64,000 bases of DNA from an uncultured Chitinophaga sp. (GTDB lineage: Bacteria; Bacteroidota; Bacteroidia; Chitinophagales; Chitinophagaceae). Made by a program: the position numbers and the translations under genes. This document shows positions 7,889-17,238 of this stretch, piece after piece (position 1 is the stretch's first letter; the number at the start of each line of letters is the position of its first letter). The notes under the pieces were generated by a model. It was not told the origin of the DNA. It made no database searches and saw nothing but the letters and a program-made list of their open reading frames with translations. The stretch covers positions 372,001 to 436,000 of the forward strand of contig NZ_CALEJS010000016.1 in the NCBI RefSeq assembly GCF_937898475.1, read 5' to 3'.

Positions 7889-9844
7889 CTATTTACGGAA
7901 ATACACATTGAGTATTTCGTCTGTTGTCATTTTGGCCGTAGCGCCGTTCAGTGAATCCAGCTTGGACTTTACACGTACAATGGGGTCTATGGTATTATAA
8001 TCCAGCATGGTCTTCATCAGCGGCTTTCTTTTAACGGAGATGGTGTCTTTCAGGTACTTCTCCATCATCAGGCTGGCAATCGGCGCTGCATAGGTACCGC
8101 CGAAACCGGAATTCTCGACGATCACCGCAATCGCGATCTTAGGGTTATCCCGTGGAGCAAAGGCCACAAAAAAGGCATGGTTCTTCATCTTCTTCAGTTC
8201 CCCGTTCACGATCGCATTGTTTTGCGCCGTACCCGTTTTACCGCACACCACCACGTTCTCTATCTGTGCAATGCGGCCCGTTCCATGTTCCACCACATCT
8301 TCCATTCCATATATCACAGAGCTGTAAACGGTATCAGACACATGCGCCACCGTATGCCGTTCTTTATATTTTGCTAAAAGGCTGGACTGATCATTATCAA
8401 TATGCTGCACAAAATGCGGCAGGTAATAATATCCTTTATTGGCAATTATACACATGGCATTGGCCATCTGCAGCGGTGTAACTGCGACAGCGCCCTGCCC
8501 CATCCCTACATACAATTCTGAGCAGGAGTTCCAAAGGCCGTTATAGCGTTTGTTCATTCCAACGGTATCAATAGCATAACCTGCATACTCTCCCGGAACG
8601 TCTACCCCCAGGCGGTGGCCCAGGCCAAAAGCGCTCATATACTCAAACCATTTCTGATGCCCTTTCTTCACACTACCCCACTTCCGCGCATCTACCGCCA
8701 GGCGGTACAGGTTCACAAAATAAGAGTTACAGGAGTGAGAGATAGCCAGGCGCAGGTTGGCGGCGTGTCCTGCTTCCGCATGTTCGCAGCCAATAGTGCG
8801 GCCGCACGTAGTATAGGCGCCATGACAGGCGTAACCGTAATTGGGCGTGATCACCCCTTCATCCAGCGCTACCAGCGCCATCAGCGGTTTCATGGAAGAT
8901 CCGGGAGGATAAGTGCCCTGTATGGCGCGGTTAAATAATGGTTTGGTGGTATCTGTGAACAGCTTGCTGAAATTGCGGGTTCTGTAAGAACCGGTCAGCA
9001 GGTTGGGGTCAAAAGTAGGACTGCTCACCATAGCCAGGATGCCGCCGGTTTGCGGGTCTATCGCCACCACGCTGCCTATCTTGTTACGCATCAGCCTTTC
9101 GCCCAGTACCTGCAGGTCAATATCCAGGGACAGGCGCAGGTTTTTCCCTGCAACAGCCGCCGTATCAAACTCACCTTTTTCATAAGCGCCCTGCGGACGG
9201 TTCAGGTTATCTTTTACCAGGTACTGAATACCCCGGGTTCCCATCAGCACATTTTCATATGTTTTCTCCAGGCCCGTCATACCCAGGTAATCACCCATCT
9301 GGTAAGCGCTGTAAGCCTGCTTAGCCAGCATTTGCGGAGACACCTCGCCGATATAGCCCAGGATATTGGCGGCAGCCGCATAAGGGTAAGAGCGGATCTG
9401 CCGTTGTACCAGCTCAAACCCCGGCTGAAACAAGTACATGCTCTCCTGCAGCCTGCCAAAAGTTTCGGGCGGCAGCAGCGCTGCAAATACCGACGTTCTT
9501 ACCCGGCCGTTCCTGATAATAGCCGCCACCATCCTTTTCCTGAACTCTTCCCGGTCAATGTCCAGTATCCGGCAGAGATAACCGGTGTCAATATTTTTAA
9601 CGCTGCCGGGCGTTACCACCAGGTCATACATCACATCGTTACGCAATACGCTCTGGCCCTTACGATCGTAGATCATACCGCGGCTGGGATACACTACTTT
9701 ACGCAATACCGCATTGGCATCCGCCAGTTTGGAATATTTCTTTTCAATTACCTGTAGAAAGAACAAACGGGCTACAACAAGGATCACCATTCCAAGGATG
9801 ATCAGCTGCACCACTCTTTGCCTGGGCTGATTGTAAACAGACAT
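7889..9844 (-). CDS. mrdA: penicillin-binding protein 2, copy 1
   Basis: A 651-residue elongasome transpeptidase that cross-links side-wall peptidoglycan. It has one N-terminal membrane helix (residues 12-32), a dimerisation domain and a C-terminal transpeptidase domain. Active-site motifs are S316xxK (SSMK), S371-C-N and K536TG. A Cys/His group C340, C347, C353, H355, H360 between the first two motifs may bind zinc, as the equivalent region does in E. coli PBP2. The second copy at 11172-13127 has the same length and matches along the whole chain without gaps. It is the last gene of the mreB-to-mrdA run. Confidence 0.95.
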   Translation of the reverse strand: MSVYNQPRQRVVQLIILGMVILVVARLFFLQVIEKKYSKLADANAVLRKVVYPSRGMIYDRKGQSVLRNDVMYDLVVTPGSVKNIDTGYLCRILDIDREEFRKRMVAAIIRNGRVRTSVFAALLPPETFGRLQESMYLFQPGFELVQRQIRSYPYAAAANILGYIGEVSPQMLAKQAYSAYQMGDYLGMTGLEKTYENVLMGTRGIQYLVKDNLNRPQGAYEKGEFDTAAVAGKNLRLSLDIDLQVLGERLMRNKIGSVVAIDPQTGGILAMVSSPTFDPNLLTGSYRTRNFSKLFTDTTKPLFNRAIQGTYPPGSSMKPLMALVALDEGVITPNYGYACHGAYTTCGRTIGCEHAEAGHAANLRLAISHSCNSYFVNLYRLAVDARKWGSVKKGHQKWFEYMSAFGLGHRLGVDVPGEYAGYAIDTVGMNKRYNGLWNSCSELYVGMGQGAVAVTPLQMANAMCIIANKGYYYLPHFVQHIDNDQSSLLAKYKERHTVAHVSDTVYSSVIYGMEDVVEHGTGRIAQIENVVVCGKTGTAQNNAIVNGELKKMKNHAFFVAFAPRDNPKIAIAVIVENSGFGGTYAAPIASLMMEKYLKDTISVKRKPLMKTMLDYNTIDPIVRVKSKLDSLNGATAKMTTDEILNVYFRK

Positions 9845-9876
9845 GTGACTAAACGGTAAAACTAAACCTGAGATAA

Positions 9877-11166
9877 TTAGCGCAGCACCATTTGCCTGTC
9901 GGCATCCAGGCGGAGCATAATAAACAGCAGCATGGTGAAGGTCATGAGTGAAGATCCTCCATAACTGACAAAGGGAAGCGGTATCCCAATCACCGGTGCA
10001 AGACCGATGGTCATGGAGATATTGATGGCCAGGTGAAAGAAGATAATACTGGCCACGCCATAGGCATATACACGGCTGAATGTCGATCGCTGTCGTTCCG
10101 CGATAAAGATGATCCGGAAAAGCAGGGCCACAAACAGGCTAAGGAATATGAGACTGCCCGCAAAACCGAAATCTTCCCCGATGGTACAGAATATGAAGTC
10201 GGTACTTTGCTCAGGCACAAAGTCAAAACGTGTTTGCGTACCTTTCAGGTATCCTTTGCCCCAGAAGCCCCCGGAACCAATAGCGATCATACTCTGACGG
10301 GTATTGTAGGTAGCCTTGGGATCGTTCTCCTTACCCAGCATCACCTCAATACGCCTTACCTGGTAGTCTTTCAGCACCTTGGTAAAGGCAAAAGGCACAA
10401 TGAACATCACGAAGGCAGAGCAGAAGGCCCACACAGCCAGTATCAGCAGCAATCGGCTGCGGCTCCGCTTGATCTCACGCCGGCTGAAATAGATCACCAG
10501 CGCCGTGATCACAGAAAAGATGATGAACAATATATTTTTGTCTACCAGCAAGGCGCTCAGCACCAGGATGATCCCCGAAAAAGCTATCACCAGCAGTAAG
10601 CCTGGCAGCCCCTCCCGGTACATTACCAGGAAAAAGGCAAAATATACCAGCGCAAGGCCGGTTTCATCCTGGAGGATGATGATCGCCGCCGGGATCAGCG
10701 CCAGCGATGCAGCGATCAACCTGGAACGTAGTTTATTAAAATCCGTTTCCAGTGACGACAGGTATTTGGCCAGCGCCAGGTTGGTACAAAGCTTTGTGAA
10801 CTCCGCCGGCTGAAACTGGAAACCACCAATCACCAGCCAGGAATGGGAGCCCTTCACATCCCGCCCGATACCCAGTACCAACAACAGTAACAGCAAACCA
10901 AAAGCATATAAAAGATTGGCCGTAGCTGTAAAGAACTTACTATCCGTTAACCATATAATAGTTGCCAGCACCAGTGAAACACCCCACCACATCAGCTGCC
11001 GTGAATAGTTCTTGTTCAGGTGCATGATGTTGTACCATACATTATCACCCTCCCGGTGCTCCGCCGCAAATATCGACATCAACCCCAGTATTACCAGCGC
11101 TAGATACAGCCCCATTACAGGCCAGTCAATTCCTTGGGTAAGCTTTATCTGCTGACGATCGTTCAT
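9877..11166 (-). CDS. rodA: rod shape-determining SEDS glycosyltransferase RodA
   Basis: A 429-residue multi-spanning SEDS-family protein that polymerises lipid II together with PBP2. Hydrophobic helices cover most of the chain, and the family blocks GSHSWLVIGGFQFQPAEFTK (near residue 105) and FVSYGGSSLMTF (near residue 400) are intact. It lies between the two PBP2 genes, 5 bases after copy 2 and 32 bases before copy 1, so both partners are presumably made with it from the mre operon. Confidence 0.95.
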   Translation of the reverse strand: MNDRQQIKLTQGIDWPVMGLYLALVILGLMSIFAAEHREGDNVWYNIMHLNKNYSRQLMWWGVSLVLATIIWLTDSKFFTATANLLYAFGLLLLLLVLGIGRDVKGSHSWLVIGGFQFQPAEFTKLCTNLALAKYLSSLETDFNKLRSRLIAASLALIPAAIIILQDETGLALVYFAFFLVMYREGLPGLLLVIAFSGIILVLSALLVDKNILFIIFSVITALVIYFSRREIKRSRSRLLLILAVWAFCSAFVMFIVPFAFTKVLKDYQVRRIEVMLGKENDPKATYNTRQSMIAIGSGGFWGKGYLKGTQTRFDFVPEQSTDFIFCTIGEDFGFAGSLIFLSLFVALLFRIIFIAERQRSTFSRVYAYGVASIIFFHLAINISMTIGLAPVIGIPLPFVSYGGSSLMTFTMLLFIMLRLDADRQMVLR

Positions 11167-11171
11167 ATGGT

Positions 11172-13127
11172 TTAGTTACGGAAATAAATGTTAAGTATCT
11201 GATCTGTTGTCATTTTGGCCGTTGCGCCGTTCAGGGAGTCCAGTTTGGACTTTTCCCGCACAACAGGGTCCAGTGTATTGTATTCCAGCATATTTTTCAC
11301 TACCTGCTTGCGCTTCACGGAGATCGTATCGTTCAGGTACTTTTCCATGATCAGGCTGGCGATGGGCGCAGCATATGTACTGCCGAAACCGGAATTTTCA
11401 ACGATCACGGCAACGGCGATCTTCGGGTTGTCGCGCGGGGCAAAAGCTACAAACACCGAGTGGTCTTTCAGCTTTTTAAGCACCCCGTTCACAATGGCAT
11501 TGTTCTCTGCAGTACCGGTTTTGCCGCAGACCGTAATGCCTTCTATCATAGCCGCGCGGCCGGTACCTCTTTCCACCACATCCTGCATACCCAAAACTAC
11601 GGAACTATAGCTGGTATCAGATACATGCGCAACGGTATGACGTTCTTTATATTTAGCCAGCATTTCTCCGTTGTCATTATCTATGCTCTCTACAAAATGC
11701 GGCAGGTAGTAATAGCCCCTGTTGGCAATGATGCACATGGCATTGGCCATCTGCAGCGGCGTAACCACCACGGCGCCCTGGCCCATACCAACATACAGCT
11801 CTGAACATGAGTTCCATTGATTGTTATAGCGTTTATTCATGCCAATGGTATCAATGGCATAGCCGCTGTACTCACCGGGTATGTCTACCCCCAGGCGGTG
11901 CCCCAGCCCGAAAGAGCTCATATATTCAAACCAGCGCTGGTGTCCTTTTCGTATGCCGCCAAACTTGCTGGCGTCTACCTCCATCCTGTACAGGTGCACA
12001 AAATAGGCGTTACAGGAGTTGGCAATGGCCAGGCGCAGGTTGGAGGCGTGGCCGGGATTGGAGTGGGTACAGCGGATAAAACGTCCGCAACCGGAGTAGC
12101 CGCCACGGCAGGGATACCCGAAAGAAGGTGTTATCACCCCCTCGTCCAGCGCTACCAGCGCCGTGAGCGGTTTCATTGCGGAACCCGGCGGGTAGGTGGC
12201 CTGTGTGGCGCGGTTAAATAAAGGCTTGGTGGTATCTACAAATAGTTTGCTGAAATTGCGGGTACGATAGGAGCCTGTCAGCAGGTTAGGGTCAAATGTA
12301 GGACTGCTTACCATGGTCAGGATACCGCCGGTTTGCGGGTCTATAGCTACAATGCTGCCTATTTTGTTGCGCATCAGCCTTTCGCCCAATACCTGCAGAT
12401 CTATATCCAGAGACAGGCGCAGGTTCTTCCCTGCAATGGCCGCGGTATCAAATTCCCCTTTTTCGTAGGGCCCCTGCGGACGGTTCAGGTTATCCTTCAC
12501 CAGGTACTGGATGCCGCGTGTTCCCATCAGCACACTCTCATAGGTTTTCTCCAGGCCGGTCATACCCAGGTAATCGCCCATCTGATAAGCGCTGTAAGCT
12601 GGTCTGGCCAGCATCTGGGGCGATACCTCACCAATATAGCCCAGGATATTGGCAGCGGCAGAATAAGGGTAGGAACGTATCTGGCGCTGTACCAGCTCAA
12701 AGCCGGGCTGAAACAGGTACATGCTTTCCTGCAGCTTGCCGAACATATCGGGCGGCAGCAGGGGTGCAAATACAGACTGCCTTACGCGGCCGTTCTTGAT
12801 AATGGCGGTTACTATCCGTTTTCTGAACTCTTCCCGGTCTATCTGTAATATCTGGCAGAGGTAATTGGTGTCAATATTCTTAACGCTGGCAGGGGTTACC
12901 ACCAGGTCGTACATCACATCGTTGCGCAGCACACTGCGGCCTTTGCGGTCATAGATCATTCCACGGCTGGGATACACCACCTTACGCAATACCGCGTTGG
13001 CATCCGCCAGCTTGGAATATTTCTTTTCCACTACCTGCAAAAAGAACAACCTGGTAACGATGAGCAGCACCATTCCGAGGATGATCATTTGTATTACTCT
13101 TCTCCTGGGCTGATTATAAACAGACAT
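11172..13127 (-). CDS. mrdA: penicillin-binding protein 2, copy 2
   Basis: A second 651-residue PBP2 in the same cluster, matching copy 1 end to end. Catalytic motifs are all present: S316xxK (SAMK), SCN and KTG, and the Cys/His group C340/C347/C353/H355/H360 is conserved. Differences from copy 1 cluster at residues about 335-385, around the second motif (for example RGGYSGCGRFIRC against HGAYTTCGRTIGC), and in the C-terminal part. Both copies look functional. The order mreD, PBP2, rodA, PBP2 indicates a local duplication that kept rodA in the middle. Confidence 0.93.
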   Translation of the reverse strand: MSVYNQPRRRVIQMIILGMVLLIVTRLFFLQVVEKKYSKLADANAVLRKVVYPSRGMIYDRKGRSVLRNDVMYDLVVTPASVKNIDTNYLCQILQIDREEFRKRIVTAIIKNGRVRQSVFAPLLPPDMFGKLQESMYLFQPGFELVQRQIRSYPYSAAANILGYIGEVSPQMLARPAYSAYQMGDYLGMTGLEKTYESVLMGTRGIQYLVKDNLNRPQGPYEKGEFDTAAIAGKNLRLSLDIDLQVLGERLMRNKIGSIVAIDPQTGGILTMVSSPTFDPNLLTGSYRTRNFSKLFVDTTKPLFNRATQATYPPGSAMKPLTALVALDEGVITPSFGYPCRGGYSGCGRFIRCTHSNPGHASNLRLAIANSCNAYFVHLYRMEVDASKFGGIRKGHQRWFEYMSSFGLGHRLGVDIPGEYSGYAIDTIGMNKRYNNQWNSCSELYVGMGQGAVVVTPLQMANAMCIIANRGYYYLPHFVESIDNDNGEMLAKYKERHTVAHVSDTSYSSVVLGMQDVVERGTGRAAMIEGITVCGKTGTAENNAIVNGVLKKLKDHSVFVAFAPRDNPKIAVAVIVENSGFGSTYAAPIASLIMEKYLNDTISVKRKQVVKNMLEYNTLDPVVREKSKLDSLNGATAKMTTDQILNIYFRN

Positions 13128-13172
13128 CTAAGTTCTTATAGTAAATTCCGACACGAAATTAAAAAGTATCTC

Positions 13173-13682
13173 TTACTTCTTCGAAAAGAACAGCAGCTCA
13201 TACAACACGATCAGTACCAGGCTGGCGATCGTTGAAAACAGGATCTTCAGCAGCAGGTAACCCAGGTTTCCAAAGCCAAACACCTCCAGGGTGAAAAGCG
13301 CCAGGTGGTGCAGGAACACCAGTATAGACACGTATATCAGGAACTGCGATACCCCCATACTGATCATGGAAGGGGTTTTCATGTTCGTTTCAAAGCCTCC
13401 CTGCGGCGACAGGATATTGATGATGAAGGGGCGCAGGTAAGCCATAAAAACACAGGCAAATGCATGTATGCCCATGGTGTTCATAAACATATCAAGGCTC
13501 AGGCCCAGCAGCAATCCCAGCAGCATCAGCGCCGGACGGGGTATATTGAATGGCAGCAGCAGGATGAACAACATGTACAGTTCAAGGCTGATGAGCTGAT
13601 GCACCAGTATTTTGTTCAGCACAAATACCTGTAACAGCAGCAGCAGCACAAATCGGATAATATTACGTAACAATATGCTCAT
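13173..13682 (-). CDS. mreD: rod shape-determining protein MreD
   Basis: A 169-residue integral membrane protein of the elongasome, with about five hydrophobic helices (for example residues 5-25 and 45-65). MreD sequences are poorly conserved, so the call rests on size, topology and position. Its ATG overlaps the mreC stop codon by four bases (ATGA), which indicates translational coupling. It precedes PBP2 copy 2 by 45 bases. Confidence 0.88.
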   Translation of the reverse strand: MSILLRNIIRFVLLLLLQVFVLNKILVHQLISLELYMLFILLLPFNIPRPALMLLGLLLGLSLDMFMNTMGIHAFACVFMAYLRPFIINILSPQGGFETNMKTPSMISMGVSQFLIYVSILVFLHHLALFTLEVFGFGNLGYLLLKILFSTIASLVLIVLYELLFFSKK

Positions 13683-14581
13683 TTGATCAGGCTGTAGGTT
13701 GAATCCTCCAATCGTTGTTGTTCGTCCTTCAGAAGATTATCTATTACATACACATATTGCAGGTTATAGAAATTGGTAGCCAGCTTCACCCGGATAGTGT
13801 AGGCTGTGCTGGATTTATCCGCCAGGGCAAATGTGTCGATATATCCTACCGGGATGTTCTCCGGGAACAGGGCAGAGAAGCCGCTGGTGATCACGGTATC
13901 TCCTTTCTGCAGCTTAACGCTCCTTGGTATGTCTTTCATGATGGCATAGCCCGGGTCAGCGCCATCCCAGTATACGGTGCCTATTTCACGGCCTCTCAGC
14001 AGGCGGGCGCTCACGCCAAAGTTGTTGGAGCCGGTGCCCGAGCTCTTGGCCAGCAGTGAAAGGATCACCGCGTAATTATCGCTTACACTCCTTACCATAC
14101 CCACTACGCCGCTGGGCCCTACTACACCCATGTTCGGACGGATGCCCTGCAAACGGCCGCGGCGGATGGTAATATAGTTCATGGCCCGGTTCACTGAGTT
14201 ATTGATCACCTTGCCTTCCCGGTACAGATAACGGCGAAGCTCCGTGCCCGTTAACCGGTGCGAGGTGTCTCCGCTGAAATGACGGATGGTGTCCGTCTTT
14301 ACAATGTTACCGGTCAGCATGCTGTCAAAGCTGCTGCGCAGCATATTATGCAGGCGCGCATTCTCTGTTACCAGGCTGTCGTTGGTAGCTTTTAAATGGA
14401 AATAGTATTGTACGTTGTTATAGCGATCGTACAGTTTACCGCTTACAGTGTTGGCAGAATTGAGGTAGGCGGTTCTCTGAAAATTATTGTTCCGGAAAAC
14501 CATCACGATACAAATCACTTCCAGCAGCAGAAATAAAAAGAAGTTGAAGTAACGCCTTAAGAAAATGACTAGATTTCGCAC
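13679..14581 (-). CDS. mreC: rod shape-determining protein MreC
   Basis: Membrane-anchored elongasome scaffold with one helix near the N-terminus (FFLFLLLEVICIVMVF), a coiled coil and two beta-barrel domains; GVVGPSGVVGMVRSVSDNYA is the typical core block. The open frame extends to an ATG at 14623, but those first 14 codons are read from a family A repeat (MEFGIWSLEFQF), so I prefer the GTG at 14581-14579, giving VRNLVIFLRRYF and 300 residues. An ATG start at 14623 would give 314 residues. It lies downstream of mreB and overlaps mreD. Confidence 0.85.
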   Translation of the reverse strand: MRNLVIFLRRYFNFFLFLLLEVICIVMVFRNNNFQRTAYLNSANTVSGKLYDRYNNVQYYFHLKATNDSLVTENARLHNMLRSSFDSMLTGNIVKTDTIRHFSGDTSHRLTGTELRRYLYREGKVINNSVNRAMNYITIRRGRLQGIRPNMGVVGPSGVVGMVRSVSDNYAVILSLLAKSSGTGSNNFGVSARLLRGREIGTVYWDGADPGYAIMKDIPRSVKLQKGDTVITSGFSALFPENIPVGYIDTFALADKSSTAYTIRVKLATNFYNLQYVYVIDNLLKDEQQRLEDSTYSLIK

Positions 14582-14593
14582 CTTGTTAAATTG

Positions 14594-14660
14594 AAATTCC
14601 AAACTCCAAATACCAAATTCCAAACGTGGGCATCCGGAATCTGGGAATTGGGATTTTTCA
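14594..14660. repeat. intergenic word repeat, family A (A2)
   Basis: An attccaa/ccaaata-rich left arm (14594-14624) and a ggaatctgggaattggga right arm (14636-14653) form an imperfect inverted repeat. It fills the mreB-mreC gap and continues into the 5' end of the longest mreC reading frame. Confidence 0.75.
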
Positions 14661-14663
14661 AAT

Positions 14664-15686
14664 CTACTGCATCAGGAACGGATACTTACCTACATGCTTC
14701 AGTGCGATGCCGGTACCCCTTACCACGGCGCGCAGCGGATCGTCTGCCACATGTACGGGCAGCTTTATCTTCTGGGCCAGGCGTTTGTCCAGTCCGCGCA
14801 ATAACGCACCACCACCGGTGAGGTATAAGCCTCTGCGGTAAATATCTGCAGCCAGCTCCGGCGGTGTGGTTTCCAGCGCCTTCAGGATGGCTTCTTCTAT
14901 CTTGAATATGGATTTGTCCAATGCTTCTGCGATCTCCTGGTAAGATACCATGATCTGTTTGGGAATACCGGTTACAAGGTCACGCCCGTTCACAGGCACA
15001 TCATCCGGCGGATTATCCAGCTCTTTCAGCGCAGAGCCTATCTGTATCTTGATCTGTTCAGCAGTTCTTTCACCTATCAGCAAGCTGTGGTAACGGCGAA
15101 GCGCCTCCATGATATCTGCCGTGAACTCGTCGCCGGCGATACGGATACTCTGGTCGCACACAATACCAGCCAATGCTATAACGGAGATACCAGTGGTACC
15201 ACCGCCTATGTCGATGATCATGTTACCTACAGGCTCCTCTACATCAATACCTATACCCAGCGCAGCAGCCATGGGCTCATGGATCAGAAATACCTCTTTG
15301 GCGCCCGCCTGCTCGGCAGAATCGCGTACGGCACGCTTCTCCACTTCCGTAATACTGGAAGGGATGCAGATAACCATACGCCAGCTGGGCGAAAACAATG
15401 GCTTCTTGGGATAAACCAACTTGATCATTTCACGGAGCATTCCTTCTGCCGCGTTAAAGTCCGCTATCACACCGTCTCTCAGGGGACGTATGGTACGCAG
15501 GTACTCATGCGTTTTTTCGTGCATCATCATGGCCTTTTTACCAACCGCCACAATTTTGCCGCTCGCTCTCTCGATGGCTACAATGGAAGGTTCATCCACC
15601 ACTACCTGGTCATTGTGTATAATCAGCGTGTTCGCTGTGCCAAGGTCTATCGCTATTTCCTGCGTTAAAAAGTTAAAAAAGCCCAT
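14664..15686 (-). CDS. mreB: rod shape-determining protein MreB (actin homologue)
   Basis: A 340-residue cytoplasmic actin-fold ATPase that organises the elongasome under the membrane. Phosphate 1 motif DLGTANT is at residues 14-20 and phosphate 2 is MIIDIGGGTTGISVIA near residue 160; YLTGGGALLRGLD near residue 290 is the adenosine motif. The N-terminal MGFFNF is an amphipathic membrane anchor. First gene of the mreBCD-PBP2-rodA-PBP2 run, which covers about 7.8 kb on one strand. Confidence 0.97.
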   Translation of the reverse strand: MGFFNFLTQEIAIDLGTANTLIIHNDQVVVDEPSIVAIERASGKIVAVGKKAMMMHEKTHEYLRTIRPLRDGVIADFNAAEGMLREMIKLVYPKKPLFSPSWRMVICIPSSITEVEKRAVRDSAEQAGAKEVFLIHEPMAAALGIGIDVEEPVGNMIIDIGGGTTGISVIALAGIVCDQSIRIAGDEFTADIMEALRRYHSLLIGERTAEQIKIQIGSALKELDNPPDDVPVNGRDLVTGIPKQIMVSYQEIAEALDKSIFKIEEAILKALETTPPELAADIYRRGLYLTGGGALLRGLDKRLAQKIKLPVHVADDPLRAVVRGTGIALKHVGKYPFLMQ

Positions 15687-15699
15687 TGTTTGATACGGT

Positions 15700-15732
15700 C
15701 AAAAATTAGAATGCAAAAATGAATAATTCCAA
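15700..15732 (-). promoter_or_regulatory. possible promoter of the mre operon
   Basis: On the minus strand TTG (15732-15730), 21 bases, then taatttttg (15708-15700), a one-base-longer variant of TAnnTTTG. The implied start lies only a few bases before the mreB ATG. The rest of the 271-base gap to purD holds only small hairpins, such as acaggc/gcctgt near 15818-15842 and ttaagc/gcttaa near 15760-15780. Confidence 0.35.
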
Positions 15733-15957
15733 CGAATATACGATCCAAAATCTGGATGTTTAAGCAATAATACGCTTAAATATTAAAAAATCTTATTTAT
15801 TGTATCTGTTAGCGTCTTACAGGCGACTCCCGATGCCTGTCCGCTAGAACGCCCTAACCATCTAAAAATTGTCTGAGTGACTAAAAATCAATCTGCTGTA
15901 TAACGCCATCATATGCTGATATGGGGCATGTAATGCTTGTCCTCCCTGCTATACTTG

Positions 15958-17235
15958 CTATACGAATTCGAAACCTATGTCCTTTCTGTAATATTTACCG
16001 TCAAATTGAATGCGCTCCGCCGTTTGCTTTGACTGCGCCAAAGCCGCCTGCAGGCTGTCTGCCAGCGATGTAATGGTCAGCACCCTTCCGCCATTGGTCA
16101 GCAGCTGGCCGCCATTCTCACGGGTACCCGCCTGGAATACCAGCTGGCTCCCGCTTTGCTGAGGTATACCGTTGATGGCCTTGCCCTTCTCGTAGTCTTC
16201 CGGGTAGCCTTTGGATACCAGCATTACGGTGGCGGCTGCACGCCGATCTTCCTGTATTGCCTGAGCGTCCAGGGAACCGGCTGCTGTGGCCCTGAACAGC
16301 TCCAGCAGGTCGTTCTTTAAACGGGGCATGACCACCTCCGTTTCCGGATCGCCCATACGGCAATTGTATTCTATCACGTAAGGCTCGCCCCCTACATTGA
16401 TCAATCCGAAGAATATAAAGCCCTGGTATACGATCTGCTCTGCAGCCAAACCAACCACTGTAGGCCGGATGATCTGCTCCTCCACTTTCTGCATAAAAGC
16501 CTTATCGGCAAAAGGCACGGGCGAGATGGCCCCCATGCCACCGGTATTCAGTCCGGTATCCCCTTCTCCGATACGCTTATAGTCTTTGGCAGTAGGCAGC
16601 AACTGGTAGCTATGCCCGTCTGTGATCACGAATACAGAAAGCTCAATCCCCGTCAGGAACTGCTCTACCACTACTTTCTTACTGGCTTCTCCAAACTTGG
16701 CCGCCTTGATCATCTGCCCGAACTCGGTAATGGCTTCCTCCCTGGAATCCAGGATCACCACCCCTTTACCGGCTGCCAGGCCATCGGCCTTCAGTACTAC
16801 CGGCAGCGGGTGTTGCTGCAGGTAGGCCACGCCTTCCTCAAAATTCTCTTCGCTGAACTCACGGTAAGCAGCCGTAGGGATATTGTGCCGCAACATGAAC
16901 TGCTTGGCAAAGGCCTTGCTGCCTTCCAGCTGGGCGCCCACCTTGGAAGGCCCCATCACCGGGATATGCGCTAAAGCGGCATCTGTTTTGAAAAAATCGT
17001 AGATACCCTTTACCAGCGGCTCCTCAGAACCCGGCACCACCATATCAATTCCCTGCTGCAGGCAAAAACCTTTCAGCTGCTCCATGTCGGATACAGCTAT
17101 GTTCACATTCTCTCCAAACTGAGAAGTGCCGCCATTTCCCGGCGCTATGAACAACTTTTCGCAAAGTGGGCTCTGTGATATTTTCCAGGCAAGTGCATGT
17201 TCCCTGCCGCCGCTTCCAAGTAGTAGTACCTTCAT
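15958..17235 (-). CDS. purD: phosphoribosylamine-glycine ligase
   Basis: A 425-residue ATP-grasp enzyme for the second step of purine synthesis (phosphoribosylamine + glycine + ATP to GAR). The start ATG at 17235 gives MKVLLLGSGGREHALAWK, the standard PurD N-terminus. The reading frame stays open for 61 more codons upstream, but that part is translated from a family A repeat (EFGSWNLVFGIWILEF) and is not protein. Blocks VVLKADGLAAGKGV, GGMGAISPVP and YNCRMGDPETE confirm the family. It is divergent from the POT transporter gene. Confidence 0.95.
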   Translation of the reverse strand: MKVLLLGSGGREHALAWKISQSPLCEKLFIAPGNGGTSQFGENVNIAVSDMEQLKGFCLQQGIDMVVPGSEEPLVKGIYDFFKTDAALAHIPVMGPSKVGAQLEGSKAFAKQFMLRHNIPTAAYREFSEENFEEGVAYLQQHPLPVVLKADGLAAGKGVVILDSREEAITEFGQMIKAAKFGEASKKVVVEQFLTGIELSVFVITDGHSYQLLPTAKDYKRIGEGDTGLNTGGMGAISPVPFADKAFMQKVEEQIIRPTVVGLAAEQIVYQGFIFFGLINVGGEPYVIEYNCRMGDPETEVVMPRLKNDLLELFRATAAGSLDAQAIQEDRRAAATVMLVSKGYPEDYEKGKAINGIPQQSGSQLVFQAGTRENGGQLLTNGGRVLTITSLADSLQAALAQSKQTAERIQFDGKYYRKDIGFEFV

Positions 17236-17238
17236 ATG

